DNA of 64,000 bases from Flavobacterium sasangense DSM 21067 (GTDB taxonomy: Bacteria; Bacteroidota; Bacteroidia; Flavobacteriales; Flavobacteriaceae): contig NZ_JMLU01000003.1 in assembly GCF_000686885.1 (NCBI RefSeq), positions 62,001-126,000 on the forward strand. The letters run 5' to 3'. Both the position numbers and the translations under genes were made by a program. How positions within the stretch are numbered: the first letter of the stretch is position 1; each line of letters starts with the position of its first letter. This document shows, one piece after another, positions 31,201 to 40,367 of the stretch. The notes under the pieces are model-generated. The model saw only the letters and a list, made by a program, of their open reading frames with translations. It did no database searches and had not been told where the DNA came from.

Positions 31201-33164
31201 GGATTAATCTTGTTCGCTACTACAAAATGGACAATTATAAAGATGATGTAATTGATAATCACACTACCTCAACAATAGATACAGCTCCAGGAGCTAGAAT
31301 CTATAATATAAAAACGATTGCCGTTCAAGAAGCGCCAATGCCATTTGTAACAGAGCAAACTGGCGATTTTCCAACAGCTGTAAACTCAATCCAAAAAGAA
31401 ATTCGCGGATTAGATATTGCCGATTATGATTGGTCAATTGTTCATGTGAAACATAACATTATTTCAAACATAAATCATATTGATTTAGGAATGATTGTCG
31501 ATTCAAATGTATTAATTGATGTTGTAAATGACACCAAACTGCAAAATGATTGGTATTTAAAATTAGATGGAAAAATCGATTTACATGATTATTCACAGTT
31601 GCTACAAACTACAGACAGTGATTTAGATCCTACAAGTATTGGTACAATAGAAAAAGATCAAAAAGGAACCGGAAATTTATACAATTATAATTATTGGTCA
31701 TCTCCAGTAAGTTCAGTTGCTAGTTCTACAAATAACAACACTGGTTTTACAGTTGGTAGTGTGCTTCGCGATGGAACAAATGCAGCAAATCCACAAAACA
31801 TTTCATGGACAACAGGATTAAATGGCGTTGCAAATCCACTCAGATTAGCAAGATATTGGCTGTACAAGTTTACTAATTTAACATCAGAATATGCCAATTG
31901 GCAACAAATCAATGAAAACACAATACTTCAATCTGGGCAAGCTTACACCATGAAAGGAAGCGGAATTGTTGCTCCGCCAAACATTCAACTACAAAATTAT
32001 GTTTTTACCGGAAAACCAAATAATGGTTTAATCAATCATAACGGAATTCAAATCGGGATTAATAACATTAACTTAGTTGGAAATCCTTATCCATCTGCGT
32101 TAGATGCTAATGAATTCATCGGTGATAATTTAAATTCAATTACAGGGACTTTATATTTTTGGGAACATTATGCATCAAACAATACTCATGTTTTATCTGG
32201 TTATCAAGGTGGTTACGCAGCTCGCAATTTAGTGGGTGGCGTTCCACCAGTTTCACCAGCATTGATTAGCGGCTTAGGTTCCAGCTCTAGAATTCCAGGC
32301 AGATATATTCCTGTAGCACAAGGATATTTTGTTAAAGGAAATTCGAATGGAGGACAAATAACTTTTCAAAACAGTCAAAGAAAATTTGTAAAAGAAACTA
32401 GTATAAACTCAAACGAAATGTTTAGACAGAACAATTCGGCCACAAATCCACAAAATAGTAACGAAGAAGAAATTCCTGATAATTATACAAGATTGAGACT
32501 AGGCTATACAGGAAGTACTAATTTTCATCGCCAACTTTTGATAGGTTTTATGAATGAAAATGCTAATGATGAATACAATTTAGGATATGATGGCGAAATC
32601 ATAGATCTTCAACCTGATGATGTTTATTTTCAAACTGGAAACTACAAATTAGTGATACAAGGTGTTGGCTACTTTTATTCTAATGCTATTTATCCATTGA
32701 CTGTAAAATCAAGTCAATCAGGAACGGTAACTTTCATGATTGATGGATTGGAAAATTTTGATTTAAATCAACCTATTTACATCCATGACAATACAAATGA
32801 TAGCTACAACGACATTCGAACATCAAATTTTACTGTAGTTCTTCCTGCAGGTGAAATTAATGATAGATTTTCATTGCGATTTTCAAATCAAACATTATCA
32901 AACAATGAATTTGAAAACAGTCAAAATATGGTATTCTTTAATTCTGAAAGCCATCAATTAGAAATCATAAACCCAAAAAATACTGAAATTGAAGAAGCTA
33001 CTTTATTTTCAATTTTAGGACAAAAAATTAATCATTGGGAAATAAACAGTTCAGAAAACAATATAAAATTACCTGTTAAAAGTGTTGCAACCGGAGTTTA
33101 TATCTTAAAAATAAAAACTAATAACAACAACTATTTGAGTCAAAAAATTCTAATTAAGCAATAA
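28254..33164 (+). CDS. Giant T9SS-sorted surface protein with TSP3-like repeats and LamG domain
   Basis: From the ATG at 28254 (a TTG at 28227 adds nine residues before the signal peptide) the protein has 1636 residues. The signal peptide ends at FFSIANAQ. An N-terminal jelly-roll-like region is followed by an ASH/choice-of-anchor-D-like domain (DFGETQIVSDPVIRTFTVKN) at about residues 210-330. Then come calcium-binding TSP3-like repeats (DSDNDGIFDN, DIDDDNDGIRDD, DTDGDGIPDYLD), a LamG/concanavalin-like domain at about 800-965, a conserved WSSPVS region and a T9SS type A sorting domain (ATLFSILGQKINHW ... LSQKILIKQ). It is a probable adhesin. The C-terminal half closely matches the next gene. 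Confidence 0.92.
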   Translation: MERKITQKFHKELIVLYCLFFFSIANAQTRISYQGFDSKPEDTWSYTSTLNSGTIQTNTSTFVSSPNSLRFGGSNSSTPDDPNISFSNIDITSFSNVYVTIYFSSNGSPDDNDDLYLDVSYNNGASYTTSVKLIDGKNSTTSDVYAFNHVASAGNTAGSPYTFAIPNGNTQVKIRIRFDELNGVSNTSDYYFIDNVSLYGNQTGNHLEVLGLNNITIAHNASVSSSYGTDFGETQIVSDPVIRTFTVKNIGTNTINLTGTPLVQIIGSSDFTVIQNPSSSINTNNSSTFKIKFNPSSIGTKTAQVSVASNSDDVSPFLFNITGKGIQTFYDSDNDGIFDNVDIDDDNDGIRDDIEESNCNSLNGNKVNYKFLNETFGAGGRTTINTTYDAYTSYCYEDGSAGVNTPECPDLSTTDLNDGKYTVGPTPDGTASWVNTYWYKGGDHTGNPNGRMAIFNASYTPGIFYTASITGALPNIPITYSFWVLNIDRTDAAGIATRLRPDVRVEFRDMSNNLITFIETGDIPPTSPAGDWQHFTADLNLNVSAFQVIFINNETGGMGNDLALDDILITQTLCDLDGDNIADVFDLDSDNDGIPDVVEVGLGNLSDGKAYLYQWLDVNQNGMHDVAESHIVPDNDGDGAPNYLDLDSDNDSIFDVDESWAGNINAYAGYENGDGDINGDGAGDGPESEDFRNKDTNGDGNLEGFGDGILDIYDYAFNIYGNDNQGTNVAPFTYYVKDTDGDGIPDYLDVMSNGATFDISQTLYVSLDTNNDGIIDGTTDTDGDGILDAFDTNNNVFGSPRDLERKLFIAFDGRNDYATDNNIISNWSNASLMAWININSAFTSEGIVVGQNKFYIKITNSKKVEVVANGTTLSNNLALNSAQWIHVGAVYDGSNELLKLFVNGEMVASTSVSGTISDNSLFTIGKNSITNTQFFKGKIDEVRLFNVALTDSQFQKMVYQEIQDNSSQTRGTIIPKDIPSLPWINLVRYYKMDNYKDDVIDNHTTSTIDTAPGARIYNIKTIAVQEAPMPFVTEQTGDFPTAVNSIQKEIRGLDIADYDWSIVHVKHNIISNINHIDLGMIVDSNVLIDVVNDTKLQNDWYLKLDGKIDLHDYSQLLQTTDSDLDPTSIGTIEKDQKGTGNLYNYNYWSSPVSSVASSTNNNTGFTVGSVLRDGTNAANPQNISWTTGLNGVANPLRLARYWLYKFTNLTSEYANWQQINENTILQSGQAYTMKGSGIVAPPNIQLQNYVFTGKPNNGLINHNGIQIGINNINLVGNPYPSALDANEFIGDNLNSITGTLYFWEHYASNNTHVLSGYQGGYAARNLVGGVPPVSPALISGLGSSSRIPGRYIPVAQGYFVKGNSNGGQITFQNSQRKFVKETSINSNEMFRQNNSATNPQNSNEEEIPDNYTRLRLGYTGSTNFHRQLLIGFMNENANDEYNLGYDGEIIDLQPDDVYFQTGNYKLVIQGVGYFYSNAIYPLTVKSSQSGTVTFMIDGLENFDLNQPIYIHDNTNDSYNDIRTSNFTVVLPAGEINDRFSLRFSNQTLSNNEFENSQNMVFFNSESHQLEIINPKNTEIEEATLFSILGQKINHWEINSSENNIKLPVKSVATGVYILKIKTNNNNYLSQKILIKQ

Positions 33165-33227
33165 ACAAATAATACTCTGGACTAACTATTTCTTAATATA
33201 AATATTACAATTTATTTATCTAATTAA

Positions 33228-33265
33228 CCAGTTATTAAAAAAAACAATACAGTTATTACTTTCCA
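33228..33265 (+). promoter_or_regulatory. Upstream block shared by both T9SS giant genes, copy 2
   Basis: CCAGTTATTAAAAAAAAC followed by AATACAGTTATTACTT matches the block at 28106-28140. It lies in the 231-base gap between the two giant genes. Confidence 0.5.
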
Positions 33266-33395
33266 GTAATTTCTGCTGCCTTTTTTGTTAATATTTGTCC
33301 TAAATAATACATAAAAAACTCATTATCAGTGAATTAATTTTTTTTTTAAATTTTCTAAAAAATAATTCTAAAAAAGTATCCCAAAACCCCAGAAT

Positions 33396-36300
33396 ATGAA
33401 AGTCAAAAAAATTACAATTAAAAAATTTTTATTCCTATTTCTGCTAATAGCAATAGAAATAAAAGCACAAACTACTATTTTTAATGCTGATTTTTCTAAC
33501 GGAACAGGTAATAATGCATTTACTTTAGGAAGTTTTACAAGATCAAATCATGCTAATTTTACTGCTACAGGTGTTACAGCTCCATATTTATATCTTGCAG
33601 GCTATGCAAATAATTTGAATACATCAGCTATTACACCGACAATTAATCTAACTGGTTATGAGAGATTAACATTATCATTAAAATATAATTTTCAAACCGA
33701 ATTAGATTATGATGGCATAAAAATTTTATTTTCCACAGACGACGGTACAACTTGGCGTACTTTAGGAAAAGAAAACGATCAAGCGGTAAATTGGTACACA
33801 AGAACAAATGTTGCTGCATTTGGAACCGACCAAAGAGCATGGAGTGGTAACCCTGGAAACACTTGGTTTACGGCTAGCATCGACCTACCTTCACAAGGCT
33901 TTGACAATAAAAACAACATAAAGTTCGCAATACAATTTAGATCAGATTCTAGCAATAATTCATATAGAGGTGTTGCAATTGATGACTTCAAAATCACAGG
34001 TTATTCAATTGCAGCAAAAACGTATCCTAGCTATAGCGCTTTTAACAAGTTAGAAGTTTGGTACAAACCGCAGAGTTTATCAGCTTTAGCAAATGACGCT
34101 CCTATTGACTCTTGGCCAAATGATACTGGAATTAACACTAGTTGGACAAATGCTACTGGAACAAGTACTACAAGACCATTATACAAAAACAACACAACGA
34201 GTAATGTTAATTTTAATCCTGTGGTAAACTTTGATGGAACAAAATCAATGTTTTCTCGACAAGGATTTTATAATCATGACATATTTATTGTTGTAAATCC
34301 AGGAACACCCGTAAGTTCGGCTTATGCAGCACAAGATGTATTGATGGGAGACGATTTTCTTGAAATTTCAGGATCACAAGATATAACTGGACTATCCATT
34401 AATAACACTTCGGCAAGATATGGTGCAGGAGTAGCAAATATTGCGGCTTATAATCAAGGTGCTCAAACTAACTATGGTATAGCGATCACTTCGAGTACTA
34501 TAACCTATGACCGTCCTGTAATTTTTAATGCTCGATTGAATGCTGCTGGAACAGGAATGAATTTATATCTAGATGGAGTTGATTTAGGCGTTACCCTTAG
34601 TCCTACGTTGATGAAAGAGGTTAATGTAGGTACTTTCAAACAAATTTTAAATTCGCGTTTTTGGATAGGACGAAGTGAATACTTTGGCCCTAGTTTTAAT
34701 GGTGATGTAATGGAAATTATGATGTTCTCTGAAAGAAAATCTGACTCAGATAGAAAAAAAATAGAATCCTATTTGTCTATTAAATACGGAATTAATCCCG
34801 GATTATTTCCTGTGCCTGCTATCAGTTTACCACACGTACCTGGCGAACTTGTAGACTCTGATGGGGTAGCATTATGGAACAACACAATTAGCAATGGTTA
34901 TACTTATAATGTAGCAGCTATAGGAAGAGACGACAGTACCGGCTTAAATCAAAAACAAAGCAAAAGTATCGATCCGGAGAGCTTTTTAACCATTGGACTG
35001 CGTGATATTTATACTACAAATGCTTTAAATACAAACACATTTGCCAACAATAAAGATTATCTAGTTTGGGGAAGTAACCTATTACCACTAACAGAGATGG
35101 CTTCGCCGATACAAGTCAATTTAGGAAGTAGTTTGGTAGCCACTTCAACACGAGTAACAAACCGAACTTGGAAGTTTGTAGAAAGAGCTACGACAGATGT
35201 TGGGATAGTGAAAATTTCTTTACCAGTATCTTCTGTGAGTTCACTACCCGCTTTAACAGGAAATAGTGATTATGTATTAATTTTAGCAGACGATGCTAAT
35301 TTCACTACCAATGTAGAAACTGTATTTTTAAAAACGGTTGGTTCAAATTTAGAAACTACATATAATTTTAACGGGACAAAATACATGAAACTTGGTGTAG
35401 CCGAAGAAGTAATAGCTTCTCGTCACATCAAATTTGATGGCACAAATGATTTTATCCGATGCAATGATGTAACAAGTGTTACTGCTGCATTTTCTATTTC
35501 GGCATGGGTAAATTGTGAGGGTTCAAATACCTTGAATAACGAAAAAACAATTGTAGCTAAAAAAGGGGCTACACAAACGGGCTATCATTTTTTGATCAAT
35601 AATGCCAATAAATTAGTGATGCGTTTTCACAATGGCGTTACAATGTCGGAAATAGTGAGTAATACAACTTTATCAACCAATCAATGGCGTAATGTGGCTT
35701 TTACACTTGATGGGTCAAATGTAGGAAGGTTGTATATCGATGGTGTTTTAGACATTCAAAGTAATATGAACGCTCGTACGGATATGACGAATGTTCTGAC
35801 CATAGGTGGGCGTTATGTAGATGAAAGCAGTACCGTGGATTTCTTTAAAGGTAAACTTGAGGAAATTCACATTTGGAATGCAGCCCTAACTGTTGATGAA
35901 ATTCGTTTTATGATGAATCAAGAAATCGAAAAGGGAAGTGGAGTTGCGATAAGAGGTAAAATTATACCCGCATCGGTTACTAAAAATGATATTAGTACAA
36001 GAACATGGGATAATAGTCTTTTTGCTTATTTCAATATGAACAATTACATAGGAACTTGTTTAAACGAAGTTTCGGGCAAGAAGTTTAGAGGAAGTTTAAA
36101 CAATAGCAATTTATACACTATTGAAACACAAACAGCTCCTTTACCTTATGTTTCACTTGCTGATGGCGATTGGGAAACGGCTGGCGCTTGGACGAATGGT
36201 AGCTCAATGTATTATCCAAACAATTCATTAACTATTAATAATGTTGCTACAAAAATAGATTGGAACATCATTAAAACAACTCATAATATAACGTCTTCTG

Positions 36301-37988
36301 GAAATAAAACGCTATTAGCAGCTATTGTCGATAACAATACCTTAAAAATTAGCAATGATTCAAAATTAGAAATTTCACATTACTTAAAAATAAACGGAAA
36401 AATCGATTTAGAAGGAAAATCGCAATTAATCCAAACAACTAATTCCGATTTAGACCCAAGTGGAACAGGAACGTTAGAAAGAGACCAAGAAGGAACTGGA
36501 AACTTATACAATTACAATTATTGGTCATCTCCTGTTAGTACCATTACAAGTACAACTGAAAACAATACCGGATTTACAGTTGCAAATGTTTTAAAAGATG
36601 GAACAAATCCAGCGTCACCACAATCAATTTCATGGATTTCAGGTATTAATAGTACTAGAAATCCTATGAAACTAGCAAGATATTGGCTGTATAAGTTTAC
36701 CAATTTAACTTCAGAATATGCTAATTGGCAGCAAATTAATGAAAATACAAATCTGCAAACTGGACAAGCATTTACAATGAAAGGAAGTGGAATTGCAACA
36801 CCTCAAAATTATGTGACTCAAAATTATGTTTTCACTGGAAAACCAAATAATGGTACAATAAATCACAGCGGCATTTATATTGGAATGGCAAATATTAACC
36901 TAATAGGAAATCCATATCCTTCTGCATTAGATGCTAATGAATTTATTAACAATAATATAAATTCTATTACTGGAACGCTTTACTTTTGGGAACATTACAC
37001 TTCAAATAACACACATAATCTTGCAGGTTATCAAGGAGGTTATGCAACCCGAAATTTGGTTGGTGGGGTTGCTCCAGTATCACCTCCATTAATTAGCGGA
37101 TTAGGAACTAGCACAAGAATTCCAGGTAGATTTATTCCTGTTTCGCAAGGGTTCTTTGTAAAAGGAAGTGTGACAGGTGGCCAAATCATTTTCAAAAATA
37201 GTCAACGCGCATTTGTAAAAGAGAATAATCTAGATTCTAATGTAATGTTTAGAAATCAAACAAGTTCAACTGCTAACAATAATGAAGATGATATTATTTC
37301 TTCTGACACTTTTTCAAAAATACGATTAGGCTACAGAGGAAGTACCAATTCTCATCGCCAACTACTAATAGGTTTCATGAATGAAAACGCAGACCATAAT
37401 TACAATAATGGCTATGATGGAGAAATAATCGATGCTCAAACAAATGATATTTATTTTCAATTAGATAATTATAAATTGGTTATCCAAGGAGTAGGTCACT
37501 TTAATACAAATGCTATTTATCCGTTAACTGTAAAATCAAGTCAAACAGGAACTGTAAACTTTATGATTGATGGATTAGAGAATTTCGACTTAAACCAACC
37601 TATTTATATTCATGATAATACAAATGATAGCTATAACGATATTCGAACATCAAATTTTAGTGTAGTACTACCAGCAGGTGAATTTAGTGGTAGATTTTCA
37701 TTGCGATTTTCAAATCAAACATTATCAAACAATGAATTTGAAAACAGTCAAAATATTGTATTCTTTAATTCTGAAAGTCATCAATTAGAAATTATAAACC
37801 CAAAAAATACAGAAATTGAAGAAGCTACTTTATTTTCAATTTTAGGACAAAAAATCAATCATTGGAAAGTAAATAGTTCTGAGAATAATATCAAATTACC
37901 AGTTAAAAACGTTGCTAACGGAATTTATATTGTGAAAATAAAAACTAATGATAATAAATACTTAAGTCAAAAAATTATCATTAGGTAG
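33396..37988 (+). CDS. Giant T9SS-sorted surface protein with LamG domain, paralogue of upstream gene
   Basis: A 1530-residue protein with a signal peptide (FLFLFLLIAIEIKAQ). The N-terminal region is jelly-roll-like (TPTINLTGYERLTLSLKYNF). A second lectin-like region follows at about residues 230-465 (KLEVWYKPQSL, LYLDGVDLGV, KKIESYLSIKYGINPG), as in proteins with a LamG/DUF8202-like domain. A LamG domain lies at about 670-850 (FDGTNDFIRCND, GRLYIDGVL). The WSSPVS region and the T9SS type A sorting domain end the protein. From about residue 1000 on it is very similar to the upstream gene; the last 150 codons are almost identical. It lacks the TSP3 repeats. Confidence 0.92.
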   Translation: MKVKKITIKKFLFLFLLIAIEIKAQTTIFNADFSNGTGNNAFTLGSFTRSNHANFTATGVTAPYLYLAGYANNLNTSAITPTINLTGYERLTLSLKYNFQTELDYDGIKILFSTDDGTTWRTLGKENDQAVNWYTRTNVAAFGTDQRAWSGNPGNTWFTASIDLPSQGFDNKNNIKFAIQFRSDSSNNSYRGVAIDDFKITGYSIAAKTYPSYSAFNKLEVWYKPQSLSALANDAPIDSWPNDTGINTSWTNATGTSTTRPLYKNNTTSNVNFNPVVNFDGTKSMFSRQGFYNHDIFIVVNPGTPVSSAYAAQDVLMGDDFLEISGSQDITGLSINNTSARYGAGVANIAAYNQGAQTNYGIAITSSTITYDRPVIFNARLNAAGTGMNLYLDGVDLGVTLSPTLMKEVNVGTFKQILNSRFWIGRSEYFGPSFNGDVMEIMMFSERKSDSDRKKIESYLSIKYGINPGLFPVPAISLPHVPGELVDSDGVALWNNTISNGYTYNVAAIGRDDSTGLNQKQSKSIDPESFLTIGLRDIYTTNALNTNTFANNKDYLVWGSNLLPLTEMASPIQVNLGSSLVATSTRVTNRTWKFVERATTDVGIVKISLPVSSVSSLPALTGNSDYVLILADDANFTTNVETVFLKTVGSNLETTYNFNGTKYMKLGVAEEVIASRHIKFDGTNDFIRCNDVTSVTAAFSISAWVNCEGSNTLNNEKTIVAKKGATQTGYHFLINNANKLVMRFHNGVTMSEIVSNTTLSTNQWRNVAFTLDGSNVGRLYIDGVLDIQSNMNARTDMTNVLTIGGRYVDESSTVDFFKGKLEEIHIWNAALTVDEIRFMMNQEIEKGSGVAIRGKIIPASVTKNDISTRTWDNSLFAYFNMNNYIGTCLNEVSGKKFRGSLNNSNLYTIETQTAPLPYVSLADGDWETAGAWTNGSSMYYPNNSLTINNVATKIDWNIIKTTHNITSSGNKTLLAAIVDNNTLKISNDSKLEISHYLKINGKIDLEGKSQLIQTTNSDLDPSGTGTLERDQEGTGNLYNYNYWSSPVSTITSTTENNTGFTVANVLKDGTNPASPQSISWISGINSTRNPMKLARYWLYKFTNLTSEYANWQQINENTNLQTGQAFTMKGSGIATPQNYVTQNYVFTGKPNNGTINHSGIYIGMANINLIGNPYPSALDANEFINNNINSITGTLYFWEHYTSNNTHNLAGYQGGYATRNLVGGVAPVSPPLISGLGTSTRIPGRFIPVSQGFFVKGSVTGGQIIFKNSQRAFVKENNLDSNVMFRNQTSSTANNNEDDIISSDTFSKIRLGYRGSTNSHRQLLIGFMNENADHNYNNGYDGEIIDAQTNDIYFQLDNYKLVIQGVGHFNTNAIYPLTVKSSQTGTVNFMIDGLENFDLNQPIYIHDNTNDSYNDIRTSNFSVVLPAGEFSGRFSLRFSNQTLSNNEFENSQNIVFFNSESHQLEIINPKNTEIEEATLFSILGQKINHWKVNSSENNIKLPVKNVANGIYIVKIKTNDNKYLSQKIIIR

Positions 37989-38016
37989 TGAACAACTACA
38001 TTTTTTTCTACTCTTA

Positions 38017-38050
38017 AAACGGGTGCTTTCAAATTTGAAAGTATCCGTTT
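38017..38050. terminator. Hairpin after the second giant gene
   Basis: Arms AAACGG..CTTTCAA / TTGAAAG..CCGTTT form a long stem with a small internal mismatch. It lies between convergent genes and could end transcription in both directions, although T runs are short. Confidence 0.6.
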
Positions 38051-38068
38051 ACTTATTATTATAAACAA

Positions 38069-38416
38069 TTAAATTTTAAAATAATCCCCAAGTTTCTTCC
38101 CAATCAAATAAGCGATTCCAATTCCTAAAATCAAAATCCAAAGATTTATAAAGATATAAAACGTATAAGCTAATGTGTTTTCCGTTGAATTGAAGCAATA
38201 ATTATCAATTAAGAAACAAAACTGAGTCGATTCTTTAGAAAATAAAGACAACGCAAAGCTCATCAAAAAAGTAATCCCAATCGCCGACAAAACATAAACC
38301 ACTGTTTTATTCATCGGTTTTTTACCTGTCGGAGCAAATACATTTCGTTCCGCTTCAGTACGTTTGTTATTCTGAAGGGACCAAATTACTTTTTTAGCTT
38401 CGTCGTCTACATTCAT
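38069..38416 (-). CDS. Two-TM hypothetical membrane protein
   Basis: The ATG at 38416 gives 115 residues (TTG at 38428 adds four). Residues 1-36 are charged and cytoplasmic (DDEAKKVIWSLQNNKRTEAE). Two membrane segments follow: VVYVLSAIGITFLMSFALSLF and TFYIFINLWILILGIGIAYL. A loop between them has two Cys residues (CFLIDNYCF) that may form a disulfide. I do not recognise the family; it looks like a small Flavobacterium membrane protein of unknown role. It is transcribed after hisS on the same strand, with a 280-base repeat-rich gap. Confidence 0.55.
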   Translation of the reverse strand: MNVDDEAKKVIWSLQNNKRTEAERNVFAPTGKKPMNKTVVYVLSAIGITFLMSFALSLFSKESTQFCFLIDNYCFNSTENTLAYTFYIFINLWILILGIGIAYLIGKKLGDYFKI

Positions 38417-38427
38417 ATCAAAAATCA

Positions 38428-38672
38428 ATTACAAGTTCAAGGGCAAAAATCAAATTCAAGTTCAAGTTCAAAAACAATTACAAATTCAAACCTAAAATAA
38501 GTAAAACGCTCTGTGCAACTCTAATCAACACAATCAAGGTCAAAAAAACTCGGCGAATCTCTGTGTAAATTTTAACGCAAAGGCGCAAAGTTTTTCGCAA
38601 AGTTATTTTTTTAGATTATTTAAGGTCTAATCTCTGTGTAAAAAGAGACGCTTTCAGCGTGACAAGTTTGTG
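38428..38672. repeat. Short-word repeat island between the membrane-protein gene and hisS
   Basis: CAAGTTCAAGGGCAAAA (38432-38448) is identical to 17521-17537 and is followed by CAAATTCAAGTTCAAG words. Next come CTCTGTG / CTCGGCG words (38508-38570) and ACGCAAAGGCGCAAAG...CGCAAAG (38575-38603). Last is a hairpin ACGCT-TTC-AGCGT (38648-38660) followed by GACAAGTTTGTG. No gene is seen in the gap 38417-38694. Confidence 0.75.
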
Positions 38673-38694
38673 TGTAACAAAGCTCGGCTTTTAA

Positions 38695-40065
38695 TTATTT
38701 TAATAAAGTAACTAACGTTGTAAAATCCACTTTCTGTTGTTCGCCAGTAGCTAAGTTTTTCAACCCAAATTCTTCACGCTCCATTTCCGATTCTCCTACA
38801 ATTACGGCAAATGGAATTCCTCTTCTATCGGCATGTTTGAATTGTTTGTCGATTTTTGATTTATCTGGATATAACTCAACCTTGATTCCTTTTTGACGTA
38901 ATTTTCCGATGGCTTTCATCGCATACAAGGCTTCTTTATCTCCGAAATTTAAGAACAACGCTTTTGATGTAGCTAAAACAGCTTCTGGAAACAAACCAAC
39001 TTCTTCCATTACCAAAGCAATTCGGTCTAAACCAAACGAAATTCCTACACCCGACATATTTTTCAACCCGAAAATCCCTGTCAAGTCATCATAACGACCA
39101 CCGCCACCAATTGAACCCATAGCAACACCTTTTGGCGCAGCGACTTCAAAAATGGCTCCTGTGTAATAATTTAAACCACGTGCTAACGTAACGTCTAAAT
39201 CCAAGAAAGCGGTTTGCAAACCTAAAGTTGTAACGTTATCACAAATGAATTGTAACTCGTTTACCCCTTTCATTCCTTCTTCAGAATTCGCTAATAAATT
39301 GGCTAATTTTTCTATTTTTTCGTTGATGGTTCCAGTGAAATTGAACAACGGTTGTACTTTCTCAATCGCTGTTTCCGAAATGCCTTTTTCTAACATTTCT
39401 TTTTTCACGCCATCCTCACCTATTTTATCTAATTTGTCTAACGCTACCGTAAAATCAATCAATTTATCCGAAGCACCAATTACCTCAGCAATTCCAGATA
39501 AAATTTTACGATTGTTAATTTTAATGGTAACGCCACCTAAACCTAACTGACTAAAAACCGAGTCATACAATTGCACCAACTCTACTTCTTGCCAAAGTGA
39601 ATTCGAACCCACCACATCGGCATCACATTGATAAAACTCTCTAAAACGTCCTTTTTGAGGTCTATCGGCACGCCAAACGGGTTGAATTTGGTAACGCTTG
39701 AACGGAAACTCAATTTCGTTTTGGTGTTGCACCACATAACGCGCAAAAGGAACGGTTAAATCGTAACGAAGGGCTTTTTCGGAAATGTGACTTGTTAACT
39801 TCAAACTATCTCTATTTTCCAACAAAGCAGCATCAGCTTTAGCCAAATAATCTCCCGAATTCAAAATCTTAAAAATCAAACGATCCCCTTCTTCCCCATA
39901 TTTTCCCATTAAGGTTTCAGAATTTTCAAACGAAGGCGTTTCAATCGGTTGAAAGCCAAATTTCTCAAAATTGGTTTTTATCGTACTGAAAATATAATTG
40001 CGTTTCGCCACTTCTGCTGGTGAAAAATCTCGGGTTCCTTTTGGTATGCTTGGTTTTTGTGCCAT
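38695..40065 (-). CDS. hisS: Histidine-tRNA ligase
   Basis: A 456-residue class II aminoacyl-tRNA synthetase that charges tRNA-His. Motif 1 region [20 protein letters not shown] begins the protein, motif 2 is [20 protein letters not shown], the histidine-specific segments [14 protein letters not shown] and [11 protein letters not shown] follow, and motif 3 is [11 protein letters not shown]. The C-terminal anticodon-binding domain covers about residues 360-456. Start at the ATG before [12 protein letters not shown] is typical for the lineage. The upstream gap is filled with short-word repeats. Confidence 0.98.
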   Translation of the reverse strand: MAQKPSIPKGTRDFSPAEVAKRNYIFSTIKTNFEKFGFQPIETPSFENSETLMGKYGEEGDRLIFKILNSGDYLAKADAALLENRDSLKLTSHISEKALRYDLTVPFARYVVQHQNEIEFPFKRYQIQPVWRADRPQKGRFREFYQCDADVVGSNSLWQEVELVQLYDSVFSQLGLGGVTIKINNRKILSGIAEVIGASDKLIDFTVALDKLDKIGEDGVKKEMLEKGISETAIEKVQPLFNFTGTINEKIEKLANLLANSEEGMKGVNELQFICDNVTTLGLQTAFLDLDVTLARGLNYYTGAIFEVAAPKGVAMGSIGGGGRYDDLTGIFGLKNMSGVGISFGLDRIALVMEEVGLFPEAVLATSKALFLNFGDKEALYAMKAIGKLRQKGIKVELYPDKSKIDKQFKHADRRGIPFAVIVGESEMEREEFGLKNLATGEQQKVDFTTLVTLLK

Positions 40066-40080
40066 GATTCAATTTGATGA

Positions 40081-40104
40081 TTTGAAAATTTGAAAATTTG
40101 AAAA
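40081..40104. repeat. 8-bp tandem repeat before hisS
   Basis: TTTGAAAA is repeated three times without change, 16 bases upstream of the hisS start codon. It is the first part of the 302-base gap between hisS and the ABC permease. Confidence 0.8.
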
Positions 40105-40174
40105 TCGTAATCGTCTTTCAAATTTCATTGCAAATATCGAACATATTCGGCAGTATAAAAAATCTATTTTTTGG

Positions 40175-40318
40175 TTTTAAACACATAGGCACATAGTTTA
40201 AATTTAAACTAAAAAGGCATTCCATTTTACATCAAAACACATAGCCTTTGTGAACTATGTAAAGTGAAACACCTAAAACTATACCCAATCCAAATCTAAT
40301 ATGTCTATGTGTTTAAAA
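40175..40318. repeat. CACATAG word repeat with 14-bp inverted ends
   Basis: TTTTAAACACATAG (40175-40188) is the exact reverse complement of CTATGTGTTTAAAA (40305-40318). Between them the word recurs: GCACATAG (40189-40196), ACACATAGCC and GAACTATGT (about 40235-40261). The arrangement is an outer hairpin enclosing an inner hairpin. No ORF is present. The ABC permease gene starts 50 bases later. Confidence 0.8.
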
Positions 40319-40367
40319 AAAACTCCATGATACTGTAACATTTTACTCTTACTTTAGTCTTATAGTC

